Shown: positions 24,138-34,646 of the stretch, one piece after another | Position numbering within the stretch: position 1 is the stretch's first letter | How the letters are laid out: the number at the start of each line of letters is the position of its first letter | From: Christensenella sp964438705 | GTDB taxonomy: Bacteria > Bacillota > Clostridia > Christensenellales > Christensenellaceae | DNA: 64,000 nucleotides | Reading direction: 5' to 3' | NCBI GenBank assembly: GCA_964438705.1 | Contig: CAYTKQ010000014.1 | Coordinates: 1-64,000 of the forward strand | Notes under the pieces: generated by a model | The model's database searches: none | The model's input: the letters and a program-made list of their open reading frames with translations, nothing else | Told to the model about the DNA's origin: nothing | Position numbers and translations under genes: made by a program

Positions 24138-27100
24138 TTACAGATTCTGCGGCTGTGCGTCGTCCGGCAGTTGCTTATTCTGCTGTTCGTCGTTGTCCTT
24201 CTTTTCCTTCCTGCACAGGAACGCCAGCACGACATTCACAATCGCGATGATGCCCATCAGCAGGGTCCACTCGTCCGTCCATACCACCGGCAGGCTCATG
24301 TTCTCCGTTAGGATGAACACCACCACCGCAATGACCGTAACCACGAGGCTCAGGATGCGTCCAAGACCCTTGCGCTTGACGTGGGTTTCTTCATCCTCTT
24401 TTTCTGCCTTGGCTTCAGCCCTTGTCATAACCACGCCTTTCGCCTCATCCTCTTCTTCGTCGTCACGTCTCTTCTTCACGAAGTAGGTGATGACGAGCAT
24501 CAGCGAGATGAGACCCGTAACAATCGCGAGGATCAAGTTGAGCAGCGCCCAGGATGCTTCCACCGACGCGAGCGGGATCTTCGGATCGCCGATCGCTTCC
24601 GGATTATTGCCTCCCTGCGGCGTTTGGGTTCCACCGATCGTCACCACCTGCTCTGCCGGAGCCGCAGGTGCCGCAGGTGCTGCCGCCGCAGGAGCCGCAG
24701 GAGCCGCCGCCGCTGTGATGGTCAGCGCCCCCGGAACCACAACCACATTGTAGTTCGGATTTTCCGCATTGAGCTGCGCGTTGATCGCATAGCTTCCGAC
24801 TGCCTCACCCGCTTCACGGTTGAGCGTGTAGGCGAGCGTTTCGCCGTTCACAAGGCCCGTTACTGTTGCGGCAAAGCCAGGATCACCCGCTCCTGCGGTC
24901 TTGGTGTAGCTGCCCACCGTGATCGTCGCCGTTGCCGGTGTGATCGTATAGGCACCCTTGCCCACAGCCACCTTATAGTTCGGGTTGCTGCCAAGGTCGA
25001 CGTTGATCGCATAGCTTCCGACGCCTTCGCCCGGATCGCGGCTCAGGGTGTAGTTCAGCCCGTCGCCGTTCACTGTTCCGCTGACCTGTGCGGTGAGCGG
25101 TGCTTCCGCCGCACCATAAACCTTTGTGGCATTGTTCGGCGTGATGATCACGTTCACATCTCTTTGCGCAATCGCGAGATTGCCGTTAATGACCTCCACA
25201 TTATAGTTCTTGTTCTCGCCCAGTGTGGCGGTGATCGGGTAATCTCCCGCGTCCTCACCGCCTGTGCGTCCCAGCGTGTAGTTCAGCGTATCTCCCGCGA
25301 TCAGTTTTTCCGCCTTTGCGGTGAGGGCCGGGTCCGCGTCGCCGTACACCTTACCCTTGTTGTCGATCCGCAGCACCGCGTCCTTCTTCGCGATCGTGAA
25401 GGTGCCTTCTCCCGGAACGATGTCGTAGTTCGGGTCGTTGCCCGTGACCACCGTGATGGTGTAATTTCCCGCGTTCTCACCCGGGCGGCGCACGATATCG
25501 AATTTCGGTGTCGATCCGCCTTCCACTGCGCCGTCCACCTTACCCGTCAAGATCGGCGGTTCGGGGTCGCCGTACGTCTTACCGCCGTTGTCCGGCGTAA
25601 CGGTGATCTGCTTCTTGTTGATGATCAACGGCGCATCGATCGCCGTCACATCATAGTTCGGGTTTTCGTCCTTCTCCACGACCACGATGATGTTGTGCCT
25701 GCCCGCGTTGCCGTCGCTGTCTGTGCTGAGCGAATAGTTCAGCGTTTCATTTTTCACCACGCCCGTCACGTCCGCATCAAGCGCCGCCGGGGTCTGACCA
25801 TAGGTGATGGTCTGCTCCTTCGCCCTGATTTCCGCCGGACGCTGCTTGATCGTGAACGTTGCGCCCGTCTGCGTCACGGTGTAGTTCGGGTTATTCCCCA
25901 ACGTCACGCTGATCGGGTATCCGCCCGCTTTCACATTTTGGCCCTCGGGGGTTCCCGCGCCTTCGCGTGCCAGCGTGTAGTTCAGCGTTTCGTTCTTCAC
26001 CGCGCCTGTCTCCTTCGCTTTCAGCTCAGGATCGGCTTCGCCGTAAATCTTGTCGTTTTTGAGCGCCTCAACACTCGCATCCCTCGGGGTGATCGTGTAG
26101 CCTCCCTTATGCGAAGTGTCGATCGTCTCGTAGTTCCCGTTGACGCTCAGCAGCCGCGCGCTGATCTCATACGAGATCACATTTCCATCCGCATCATACT
26201 TCACGTCATCGCCCGGATTGCGCTCCAACACGAAATCGATCTCGTCTTGTTTCGCACCGACCACATCTGCGTCATCCTTGGTCAGTTTCCGTTCGGGATC
26301 GCCATAGGTGACCTCCACCACCTTCGGGTATATGGTCACTGTGCCTGACGCGGTAATGTAGAACGTACCGTCTTCCGTATGGATCTTGTAATTTTTGTTC
26401 ACTCCGTACATCGGATCGAGCTTTGCCCACATCCGATATCCTTCTTGCGTCACCGTTTCACCCGAATCACGTACCACGTCAAAGGCGAGCTCTTCGTTGT
26501 TCACAGTCTTGCCAACCGTGGCATACTTTCTAAGATCGGGCTCCGGTCCCTGATAAGGCTTTCCGCCGTCATTGACCTTGATGGTCACATCCTTCTGTGT
26601 GATCGTGAACTTGCCTTCAACCGGCGTGATCACAAAGTTCGGATTGCTGCCCTGCGTAACTGTGATCGGATAATAGGTCACTTTGCCGTTCTCGTCATAC
26701 TTCACATCCTTGCCGTCCTCACGGCTGACTGTGAAGTCTTCGCCCGGGGTTGGCACAAACGCCGGATTAGTCGGCGAATTGCCGATCGTCACATTCAGCG
26801 AAGGATCGGTTTCCTTGCCCTTACCGTCATACTCCTTGCCGGTGTCGTCCGGTGTGACCGTGATCGCGCGCGGCGTGATGGTCATGTATGCCGGCTTGAC
26901 CGTGATCTTGTAGTTCTTGTTCGCGCCTGCCGCTGCATCGAATTCCGCGCTGAACTCATAGGGCAGATAGCCGCCCTCGCCATCCGGCTTCACCTTCTCA
27001 CCCTGCTCACGCGTGGGTTTATAGCTCAGCTTGTCGTTGTTCACCGTGTTCAACTCTGTGTACGTAAACTCCTGATCAGGATCACCGTACACCTTTTCGG

Positions 27101-30100
27101 ACGGTCCCTCCACCTTGATGGTCGCGGGGCGCTGAGCGACAACGAAGTTAGCTCCGCCCGTGGTGATCTTATAGTTCCTGTTTGCACCTGCGTTCGGATC
27201 AAATTCCACCGTGATGGGGTAAGTGCCCGCATCCGTCGTGCTTGTTATTTCCTCACTGCATTTGAGCGTGTAGCTCAGCTCCTCATTTTTAACCATACCG
27301 CTTGTCTGCGCGGTGAGCTCCTGTTCCTCCGCCGGCGTTTCGCCATACGTCAGATTTTTCGCGTCCGCCTTGATGGTCGCGTCCACCTGCTCGATCACGT
27401 ATGGCGCCGTCGCGGTCGCGTCGATCGTGTAGTTCGGGTTATCCCCCAGCTTCACGCTGATGGTGTATGTCCCCGCGTTTACGTTCGTGGGATCGGTACG
27501 CTCGAGCGTAAAGTCAAGTTCGCCCGCTTTCGCGCCGATCACCGTCGCCGTCAGCTTCTTTTCCTCGCCGCCATAGGTGATGGTCTTCTCCTCCGGTATG
27601 ATTTTCACCGAGCCCTTGGGCGTGATGGTGAATATACCGTCGAGGAACGTAATGTTATAGTTCTTGTTCGCGTCCGCATCCTTGTCATACTTTGCCGTGA
27701 TGGGGTAAGTCGTCGCGTCTTCGCCCGGCGTACGGATCAACGTGTATTCAAGCTTTTCACCCGCGATCAGGCCTGTCTTTTTATCCGTACTCTTCTTCTC
27801 CTCTGCGCTGAGCGGCGGATCGATTACAACGCCGAACTCCTTGCCCGTGCTGTTGATCTGCATCGTCACATCCCGCTTCGCGATGATAAACTTACCCTCT
27901 TCCGGCGTGATTTTGTAGTTCGGGTTGCTGTCTGCGGGCACACCCACCTTGATGGCGTAATAATCCTTCGCCTCTCTGCCCGGATCACGCGTGATCGTGT
28001 AGTCCTTGCCTTCCATGAGCTTGTCATACTTCTCTTCGTCCGCAGGCATATTGGTGATCGTCACGCCGAGCTTCGGGTCGTCCGTTTCACCATAGACCTT
28101 ACCCGCATCATTTGCCTTAACCGTGACCTCTCTGGGTACGATGGTCAGCGTGCCCGGCAGAACCTCCACCTTATAGTTCGGGTTCTCGACCGTTTCTTTT
28201 CCGCTGATTTCGTAGCCGCCATCCCTGACAACTTCACCCGGCTCACGGGTGAACGTCAAGGCGATCTCATCTCCCGGGACCAGCTGTTCCGGATCGGGCA
28301 GGCTAAACGTCGGATCATCGTCGCCGTAGGCCTTACTCGCATCGTTCACCTGAATGGTGATGTCGCGCGGATCGATGGTCAGCGTGCCCGGTTTAAACGT
28401 GATTTCGTAGTTCTTCGCAACCGCGTTCTGACCAAAGATGTCCTTCTTCACCGACGCGTCGATGTCGTAGAAACCCGCGTTGTTGTTGTTTGCATCCTCA
28501 CGCTCAAAGCCAAGGTTCAGGTCCGCAATCGTTTCATTGAACGCCATCGTCGTTCCGTCCGTCAACTGCGCGCTAAATTCCGGATCTTCCTTCGTGCCAT
28601 AGGTCTTGCGCTTGTCGTCCGCCGTGATGGTGATCGGCCGCGGCTTGACCTCGAACTTGACATCCCTCACCCAGTCAATTTTGTAGTCGTAGTTTTCTGA
28701 CTCAGGCGGCGTGATCTCCACATAGATGTTGTAGGACCCGACTGTATCCCCTTCTGCGCGTGTCACCGTATAGTCTTTGCCCTCGGTAAGGGTTTCGCCC
28801 TTCGGCAGACCTACGATTTCAACTTCCAGCGCATCCGACGGATCATCCTCGCCGTAGGTCTTAAACCCGCCCAGCGGCCGAATGGTCACATCCACATTCG
28901 CAGGCACGATGGTCAGCGTGCCGGTTTGCGGCGTAACTTTATAGTTCGGCGTAGCCCCCAGATGAACATTGATGTTATACTGTCTTCCGGCCGTGCTGCC
29001 TTCCGCGCGATCAAGCGTATACGAAGCATGGAATGCCTCCAAATCCTTCGTCAAAACGCCATCAGGATCTTCTTGCTGCACTGTCGCCGTCCACGGAGGA
29101 TCCTTCTCATCAAACTTCTTTGTCTTATCGTCCGCCTTCAGCGTGATCGGCCGCGGGGTGATGGTGAACTTGCCCTCAACCGGAACGATTTTGTAGTTCT
29201 TGTTCGCGTTTTCACCCACAACAACGTTGATCGCATAATCGTTGACGTCTTCGCCGTCTACGCGCTTCAGCGTATAATCCGTACTGTAAACGAGGCTTTC
29301 GCCGGTCAGCGTGCCATCGACAATCGCGTCTTCTGCACCAAACACCGGATCATCATAACCATAGACCTTGCCATTCGGCTTCGCCGTGACGGTCACGTCC
29401 TTCTGCTTGATCGTGAGCTGTCCGCCCGGAACCGGATTGATGATATAGTTCTCATACTCACCCGGATTCACAGAAATCGCATATTGTCCGACGTTCTCGC
29501 CATCTGCAGTACCCTTGCCCTCACGCGTAAAGGTGTAATCGAGCTTATCTGCGCCCACGAGACCCGTAGCAGTCGCGCTGAACGCAGGATCGGGCTGTCC
29601 ATATATTTTCTCCGCGTTGTTCGCCTTGACGTCGATCGTCTTTTTGTAGATGACAAACGTTCCGTTGATCGGCTTCACTTCATAGTTCGGGTTGTTCCCG
29701 AGCGTGACGATCACAGCATGCGTTCCGGCATTTTCCGAGCCTGTACGGCTCACGCTATAGTTGAGCGTATCGTTTCCGATCAGATCCCCATCTGTGATCT
29801 TCGCGCCCTTCCAGTCAGCCGGCAGCGCTTCCGCATCCGTCTGCCCATAGGTCTTGGAACCGCTGTTCGCGGTCAGCTCCACGGGGCGCGGGTTGATGGT
29901 AAACGTACCCGTTCCCAAAAATGCGTCCGCATAGTTTTTCGCCGCGTCGCCAATGAGCTCAACGCTGATCGGGTAGCCGCCCGCTCTCACATCGGAGCCT
30001 TCTTCACGCGTCAGCGTGTAATCCCTGCCCGGCTCAAGCGTGCCTTCGGGCAGGCCGTTCACCGTCGCGCTGAGCTGCGGATCCGTTTCCGTGCCCTGGC

Positions 30101-33100
30101 CGTCATACACCTTGCTGTTTGCGACCGGCGTGATGGAAACCTTCACCGTGCTCTTGGTGATCTCTAAATTACCGGCATTCGTGTTCACCTTATAGTTCGG
30201 ATTCGCCTTCAATTTGATATTCACAGCATAGCTGCCAACATTTTCGCCCGGTACACGCGTGATTTGATCAAACACCTTGTCGACGCCCTCACCCGGCGCA
30301 AAGCTGCCCTTCGTGAGCTTCGGGTCCGCATAAATCACATCCGGATCGGCCGTGCCATGAGACTTCGCGCCGCTGTTCGCGGTCAGCGTGATCTCGCGCG
30401 GGTTGATTTTCAGCTCGCCCGGCACAACCGTCACGTCGTAATTCGGGTTCGATACCGTTGCTTTGATCTCATACTTCGTGCCGTCCGTCTTCACGTCTTC
30501 GTCGTCCGGCGTGCGGCTAAAGCTCACCGTGAAATCCGCGCCCGGCGTCACATCCGTCTTATAGTCATACGCCGGATCGCTCTCGCCGTAGGTCTTATCT
30601 TTGTCCGTCACTGTAAGCGTGACTTTCATCTTGTTGATCTTCAGCTCACCCGCTGTCGGCGTCGCAAACTTATATTCGTTCGTCACATCGACGCCATCCC
30701 TCATGATCTTGAAGGTCTCGATGACGTTTAGCCGCGTGCCTGCGTTTGTGATCGTGCTCTCCGCCGTCATCGTCACCTGAATGGTGTCGCCCAGCTTCAG
30801 CTGCGATTTCGTATAGTCTGTCACGTCCGCCTTTGTAAGCGGCGTGCCGTCATAAGTCTTGTCCGCCGAAGCGGCTGTCACCTTGATTTCCTGCTGCGCC
30901 TTAAATGTAGCCACATAGGTTTCATCTGTCAGGATCTGCGCCGTTCCATTGGGGATCGCCGGAGTCCAGCCATAGAAATAGTAGCCGGGATTCGCCACAG
31001 GCGTCGGGGCTTTTACGCCCGAAGCGGCCCATGCCGTGCCGTCCGGGATTTCCGCAAACGTCGTTTCGCCCGTAAGCGTCCCGTTTCCGTCTGTAATAAA
31101 CGTCACGGTGTGCGCCTGTGCCTTCCACAGCGCGGTAAAGGTAGCCGTCACCGCCGTGGGCGTATATGCAGCTTCCGCGGCATAGGTTCCGCCGCCTGTC
31201 AACTGCCATCCAACAAAGTCATAGCCCTCGCGGGTAAAGGTGTCTGCCGCGGCAAGCTTGGTCTCCTTGTTGCGTTCGGCCTTCGCGATAACGTTGGCCT
31301 GTCCGCTGCCCGAATAGCCCGGTGCAAACGTGATCTGGCTGTAAGCCGTCGGGTCGCCAAACTGCGCCGTCAGAACCGTATTGCCCTGAATGGCGATCTT
31401 TGAATTTTCATAATAAAGCTTGCCGTCCATGTCGCTCAGCCAGCCGATGAACACAAGATTGCCCGAAACAAGGTTGCCCGTGTTTTGCGCAACGCGCACC
31501 TGCGTACCGATGTCATATACGCCGTCTGCGGTCGGCAACGTGCCGTCCGTCGCCGCGCCCTTGTCATAGGTAAGCTTGAAGCCCGTCGTCTTCCAGTTGG
31601 CATACAGCGAATAATCCCTGTTCACAGGCGTGTCTTCCGAGAACTTTGACGGTTCCCTGTTATCGATCAGCCAGTACCAACCGAGGAATTCACCGTAACC
31701 CGGCACTTCCTGCCCTTCGATGAGCGAATAGGCTTTCCCGTTTACATCCATTTCGATCGGCCTGCTGAAATCCACATATCTGCCGGTCTCAACACCCTGC
31801 GCGGCAAAGTATTTGCCTCCCGCCAGACTTGTCTGTTTGTCATAGAAGAAGACCGTGTTTTCCTGTGATTCCCATTTTGCAAACAGCGTGACCGTCGTTC
31901 CCGGGTCTAAGACTCCGCCGGTTTCGGTTTGGCTCGTTTTGACCGTGTCCGTTTCCCAGTTCACAGGGTTTTTGTATTCTGAATCGTAATACCACCCAAG
32001 GAACTTCGCGTTCGTTTTCGTTGGGTCGGCCGGTTTCAGATGGCTGATCTTCTCCCCGAACATCACATTGTTTTTCTGCGGGATATACGATCCGCCAAAC
32101 GAATCATATTTAATGTTGAGCAGCTTGCGATTATAATAGAAGTTATAATGCACAACGTCATTTTCATCGACATTCGCCCACGCGTAATCATTCTTCGTCC
32201 ATCCGGCTGTGTTCATGCCTTCCAAACTCTTGGCGCTGAAACCATTGAGCTTTCCTAAGTTGTATTTTGCGCTTTCCACCACCTGCGAAAGCTCCTGATC
32301 CTTGACATATAACCTGCCGTTGAGGCTGGTGGAGGTCATTGATTCGATCCCATCCGCTTCGGCGGGCACACCTGTTTCGTCGCTCAGTGCCTGGAACCAG
32401 TAATTGAGCTCATACTTCTGCAGCTGCTCGCTATACATCGGGAACCACACAACCGTCGTAGCGATTGCGCCGCCCGTCCATGTGTCCGGATCCCCAGTCT
32501 TTGGAATCAAATCGGGCTCCAGCGTCATGCGCTTGGTCACCATCGTTTCGCCACCGCCCCCCGCCTGACGGCTCGTATAGCTCTGCCATCCATAGGGTTG
32601 CTTTGCGCCGTTGTTGGCAAGCGTCATGTTCACATTCATTGAAGGCCACAGGTTTGAAATATCCTGCTCATATTTTGCATCAAACGAATAGACCACCTGA
32701 TCCTTGGTTGGATTGGTGTAGGTGCCCTGTCCGCCGACCGCGCCTGCCCATGTCAACGTGCCGTTTACAGATTCTCTGCCTTCTGAAAGCACAAAATCCA
32801 TCGTATACACAATGCGGTCATAGCAAACATTGACCACGCTCTGTCCGTTGCCCTGTATGGTCACGGGCGCGCCCAGCCTGGGGGCGCTGACGTCAAAATA
32901 TTTCAGCTTTGCATCATCGGGCTTTCCGGACAAATCCACTTCGCCCGCAGTTGTAATCTGTGTGCCGGCAATCGTCCTTCCCCCGCCAACCTTCACAGAG
33001 ATGTAATCGTTCGGCCATGACGGCGTTCCCACAATGTTGGCCCGCTCTGTCCAGTAAACGACAGTATAGCCGACCTCCTGCCCTTGCCACTGCGCATACA

Positions 33101-34337
33101 GGCGCAGCGTATCGTTGACCGGCTGATCAAAGTTGTAGGCCTGTCCGTCCTCGGTCGCCCAGCCTGTGAACTGATATCCGTTGCGCGACGGCGCGGCCGG
33201 CGCTGTAACCTTGCTGCCCGCGTCCACCGCCACCGGGTCGATCTGCGTGCCTTCCGAGAAGAAGAACACATAATAGGAATTGCTGAAATACGGCACCAGC
33301 GTCACATCCTTGGCCGCCGGCGCGTTAAAGTCAAATTGAACGTCCGTACCCTTTTCCACCCAATAGAGGAAACGTTTTCCCTCGTCGGGGGTGATGAGCT
33401 TGCCCGTCTGCGGATAAGGTTGGCCCGGGGTCGCATCCAGCGTATCGAATGTTTTACCATACTGGTCTTCAAAGGTCACCAGGAAATTTTCTGCGTTAAA
33501 CCGCGCATAGAGACTGATGCTCTGCACGATTTCGGTTTCGGGATCAAACAGCGCGCCGCCTTCTTGCTGTGTATACCATCCGGCAAACGAAGAATTCGCC
33601 GGCCACACATCACTTGACGGCGGGAGGGGCATGGAGATTTTACCATTGTCCACAAGTATTATATCGCCGTAAGGCTGACCGTTTACAACCAGCGTAACGG
33701 TAAGGGCATCTTCTGCAAGTGGGGCCGGCCCTTCAGGCACTGGCGTTTGCGGCGCTGGCGTTTGCGGCGGTATACCCGTCACTGCGGGCGTTTCAAACTG
33801 CGCATACAGCTTGGTGTCCGCAGTGATCTGCGTATCCGCGCTGAATTTTCCGCCGCCCTCTTGTTCAAAGAACCATCCCGTGAACGCGCCTGCGCCTTCC
33901 GGATAAGCATCCTCTGCGGGTGCCTGCGGCTCGGTTATCTTGCCGTCCACCGTAGAGATCGGCTCAAGATACTGATTTTCGCCCACAAAAAGCGTGACCG
34001 TATATTCCTGCGCGGTCTCGGTCTCTTTCGACGTGCTTTCGCCGGTCACAGTTTGTTCGGTTGGCTCGGGCGGAGGATCGCTCTGCAGGCTGGAAAGAAT
34101 CTCATCCTGCTTCTCCGGATCCGGTGTGTTTTGCGACATCGATTCGATGATGTCGTTGCTCGTCTGAGCCACCGCTCCAAACGCAAAAACGCCCGTTTGC
34201 AGAACGCCAAGCAGCATCACGATCGCCACTGCGGAACAGACTGTCCTGTGGAGCATGCTTTTGCTCGACGCGGCAGCCTTGTCCCGGCCCTTCTGTGTTC
34301 TCGTTTTCACGTATCCATTTTGTGTACGCTTTTTCAT
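24138..34337 (-). CDS. Giant repeat surface protein (InlB-type plus MBG repeats)
   Basis: About 3,399 residues. A signal-type helix (about 28-55, after a lysine-rich start) is followed by roughly nine Listeria-Bacteroides (InlB B/Flg_new) repeats in the first 1,000 residues, each ending in GW..(D/E)......LYA.W-type blocks. I count about 25 MBG-type repeats of 65-80 residues, each with a ITPRPITLKADD-like strand and K.YG..DP, ending in NY.I....G. An alanine/proline linker leads to three or four membrane helices (about 3,230-3,380) separated by charged loops; there is no LPXTG sortase motif. The ATG at 34337 follows TAGGGA; an in-frame ATG 18 nt upstream lacks a site. The protein is likely an anchored fibre or adhesin. 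Ligand unknown. Confidence 0.88.
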   Translation of the reverse strand: MKKRTQNGYVKTRTQKGRDKAAASSKSMLHRTVCSAVAIVMLLGVLQTGVFAFGAVAQTSNDIIESMSQNTPDPEKQDEILSSLQSDPPPEPTEQTVTGESTSKETETAQEYTVTLFVGENQYLEPISTVDGKITEPQAPAEDAYPEGAGAFTGWFFEQEGGGKFSADTQITADTKLYAQFETPAVTGIPPQTPAPQTPVPEGPAPLAEDALTVTLVVNGQPYGDIILVDNGKISMPLPPSSDVWPANSSFAGWYTQQEGGALFDPETEIVQSISLYARFNAENFLVTFEDQYGKTFDTLDATPGQPYPQTGKLITPDEGKRFLYWVEKGTDVQFDFNAPAAKDVTLVPYFSNSYYVFFFSEGTQIDPVAVDAGSKVTAPAAPSRNGYQFTGWATEDGQAYNFDQPVNDTLRLYAQWQGQEVGYTVVYWTERANIVGTPSWPNDYISVKVGGGRTIAGTQITTAGEVDLSGKPDDAKLKYFDVSAPRLGAPVTIQGNGQSVVNVCYDRIVYTMDFVLSEGRESVNGTLTWAGAVGGQGTYTNPTKDQVVYSFDAKYEQDISNLWPSMNVNMTLANNGAKQPYGWQSYTSRQAGGGGETMVTKRMTLEPDLIPKTGDPDTWTGGAIATTVVWFPMYSEQLQKYELNYWFQALSDETGVPAEADGIESMTSTSLNGRLYVKDQELSQVVESAKYNLGKLNGFSAKSLEGMNTAGWTKNDYAWANVDENDVVHYNFYYNRKLLNIKYDSFGGSYIPQKNNVMFGEKISHLKPADPTKTNAKFLGWYYDSEYKNPVNWETDTVKTSQTETGGVLDPGTTVTLFAKWESQENTVFFYDKQTSLAGGKYFAAQGVETGRYVDFSRPIEMDVNGKAYSLIEGQEVPGYGEFLGWYWLIDNREPSKFSEDTPVNRDYSLYANWKTTGFKLTYDKGAATDGTLPTADGVYDIGTQVRVAQNTGNLVSGNLVFIGWLSDMDGKLYYENSKIAIQGNTVLTAQFGDPTAYSQITFAPGYSGSGQANVIAKAERNKETKLAAADTFTREGYDFVGWQLTGGGTYAAEAAYTPTAVTATFTALWKAQAHTVTFITDGNGTLTGETTFAEIPDGTAWAASGVKAPTPVANPGYYFYGWTPAIPNGTAQILTDETYVATFKAQQEIKVTAASADKTYDGTPLTKADVTDYTKSQLKLGDTIQVTMTAESTITNAGTRLNVIETFKIMRDGVDVTNEYKFATPTAGELKINKMKVTLTVTDKDKTYGESDPAYDYKTDVTPGADFTVSFSRTPDDEDVKTDGTKYEIKATVSNPNYDVTVVPGELKINPREITLTANSGAKSHGTADPDVIYADPKLTKGSFAPGEGVDKVFDQITRVPGENVGSYAVNIKLKANPNYKVNTNAGNLEITKSTVKVSITPVANSKVYDGQGTETDPQLSATVNGLPEGTLEPGRDYTLTREEGSDVRAGGYPISVELIGDAAKNYADAFLGTGTFTINPRPVELTANSGSKTYGQTDAEALPADWKGAKITDGDLIGNDTLNYSVSRTGSENAGTHAVIVTLGNNPNYEVKPINGTFVIYKKTIDVKANNAEKIYGQPDPAFSATATGLVGADKLDYTFTREGKGTADGENVGQYAISVNPGEYENYIINPVPGGQLTIKQKDVTVTAKPNGKVYGYDDPVFGAEDAIVDGTLTGESLVYSTDYTLKRVDGEDVNDYAINVVVGENANKNYKIVPVEGKFTITPRPITLKADDKTKKFDEKDPPWTATVQQEDPDGVLTKDLEAFHASYTLDRAEGSTAGRQYNINVHLGATPNYKVTPQTGTLTIVPANVDVTIRPLGGFKTYGEDDPSDALEVEIVGLPKGETLTEGKDYTVTRAEGDTVGSYNIYVEITPPESENYDYKIDWVRDVKFEVKPRPITITADDKRKTYGTKEDPEFSAQLTDGTTMAFNETIADLNLGFEREDANNNNAGFYDIDASVKKDIFGQNAVAKNYEITFKPGTLTIDPRDITIQVNDASKAYGDDDPTFSLPDPEQLVPGDEIALTFTREPGEVVRDGGYEISGKETVENPNYKVEVLPGTLTIVPREVTVKANDAGKVYGETDDPKLGVTITNMPADEEKYDKLMEGKDYTITRDPGREAKDYYAIKVGVPADSNPNYKITPEEGKFIIAKRDVTMQINSTGKEFGVVIDPPLSAEEKKSTDKKTGLIAGEKLEYTLIRTPGEDATTYPITAKYDKDADANKNYNITFLDGIFTITPKGSVKIIPEEKTITYGGEEKKLTATVIGAKAGELDFTLERTDPTNVNAGTYTISVKLGDNPNYTIDATATAPYVIEQVDATIKADAKNLTYGETPAEEQELTAQTSGMVKNEELSYTLKCSEEITSTTDAGTYPITVEFDPNAGANRNYKITTGGANFVVAQRPATIKVEGPSEKVYGDPDQEFTYTELNTVNNDKLSYKPTREQGEKVKPDGEGGYLPYEFSAEFDAAAGANKNYKITVKPAYMTITPRAITVTPDDTGKEYDGKGKETDPSLNVTIGNSPTNPAFVPTPGEDFTVSREDGKDVKYDENGKVTYYPITVTQGSNPNFVITPVEGKFTITQKDVTIKVNDGGKPYQGPEPDLRKYATVGKTVNNEELAFDVVRDSGETVTQEGYRMWAKLDPMYGVNKNYKIHTEDGTFYITASGTVTIYPKVVEVTYGDPERKLTKDDADVVGAKQDEIDFVLERNPGDDVKYDADGNVISYEISARLLSVNGNYETIDTSHKGGYTITPRDASVEALKNDKIYGEADPELKAKETGAVKNETLNYTLAREGAGTPEGQNVKAGGYPISVTLGNNPNYTVTQTGATFTIKQRPAEIRAKEQTITYGQTPAALDADVTGVVKNETLNYSLSTDSDGNAGRHNIIVVVEKDENPNYDVTAIDAPLIINKKQITVTPDNGGKTYGDPEPPILTGKVDGAVEGGSTPKFDIVRRPGENAGNYTITVVTGNDPNYDIVPGEGTFTIAKKDAVLRIDNKGKVYGDADPALTAKAEKLIAGDTLNYTLGRTGGEDAGDYPITATLGENKNYNVEVINGNLAIAQRDVNVIITPNNATKVYGAAEAPLTAQVSGTVNGDGLNYTLSRDPGEGVGSYAINVDLGSNPNYKVAVGKGAYTITPATATITVGSYTKTAGAGDPGFAATVTGLVNGETLAYTLNREAGEAVGSYAINAQLNAENPNYNVVVVPGALTITAAAAPAAPAAAAPAAPAAPAEQVVTIGGTQTPQGGNNPEAIGDPKIPLASVEASWALLNLILAIVTGLISLMLVITYFVKKRRDDEEEDEAKGVVMTRAEAKAEKEDEETHVKRKGLGRILSLVVTVIAVVVFILTENMSLPVVWTDEWTLLMGIIAIVNVVLAFLCRKEKKDNDEQQNKQLPDDAQPQNL

Positions 34338-34357
34338 ATAAATCCCTACTTTCATCT

Positions 34358-34423
34358 TTTAGCATCCTGCCTGTCGGCGCGGTGCATGGCCCTTTTCCCT
34401 CGGCCGTTCCCTGAGCTGCTAAA
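34358..34423 (-). promoter_or_regulatory. Possible structured leader before the giant gene
   Basis: In the minus-strand leader TTTAGCA (34423-34417) can pair with TGCTAAA (34364-34358), enclosing two short hairpins (GGCC...GGCC and GCC-GACA-GGC). The closing stem ends about 20 nt before the start codon. It does not match the c-di-GMP, SAM, preQ1, fluoride or T-box consensus that I know. The 220 bases further upstream show no gene. Confidence 0.3.
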
Positions 34424-34610
34424 TGGTATATCGAGGGGGCTTTCATCAAAAAATGAGAGAAATCCCCTACTATCATGTCTCTATCATAAACCATACCGGT
34501 CACAAAATCGGTCATATTTTCTCAAAAAAGCAGACTTTTTTCGTACTTTTTTCTAAATTTTGACCACAGGGTGCTTTTGGCAACCAAATTTATATCAACA
34601 CTGGTAATAT

Positions 34611-34636
34611 AAAAGAACCGCGCGGGGGCGCGGTTC
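34611..34636 (-). terminator. purL terminator
   Basis: Stem GAACCGCG (34615-34622) and CGCGGTTC (34629-34636), followed on the minus strand by TTTTATATT. Confidence 0.85.
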
Positions 34637-34646
34637 TCGCTTTTTC

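Noticed and set aside
24381..28700. Plus-strand frames of 655 and 773 residues
   Set aside because: They are antisense to the giant repeat protein; the regular codon pattern of its repeats keeps the opposite frame open. No binding sites or family motifs.
24138..34337. CRISPR array in the repeat-rich region
   Set aside because: Repeats are protein-domain repeats of about 200 nt, diverged in sequence and in an open frame; there are no identical short repeats with spacers and no cas genes.
34102..34515. Minus-strand frame of 137 residues overlapping the start of the giant gene
   Set aside because: It overlaps the signal-peptide coding part in another frame and the leader; no binding site.
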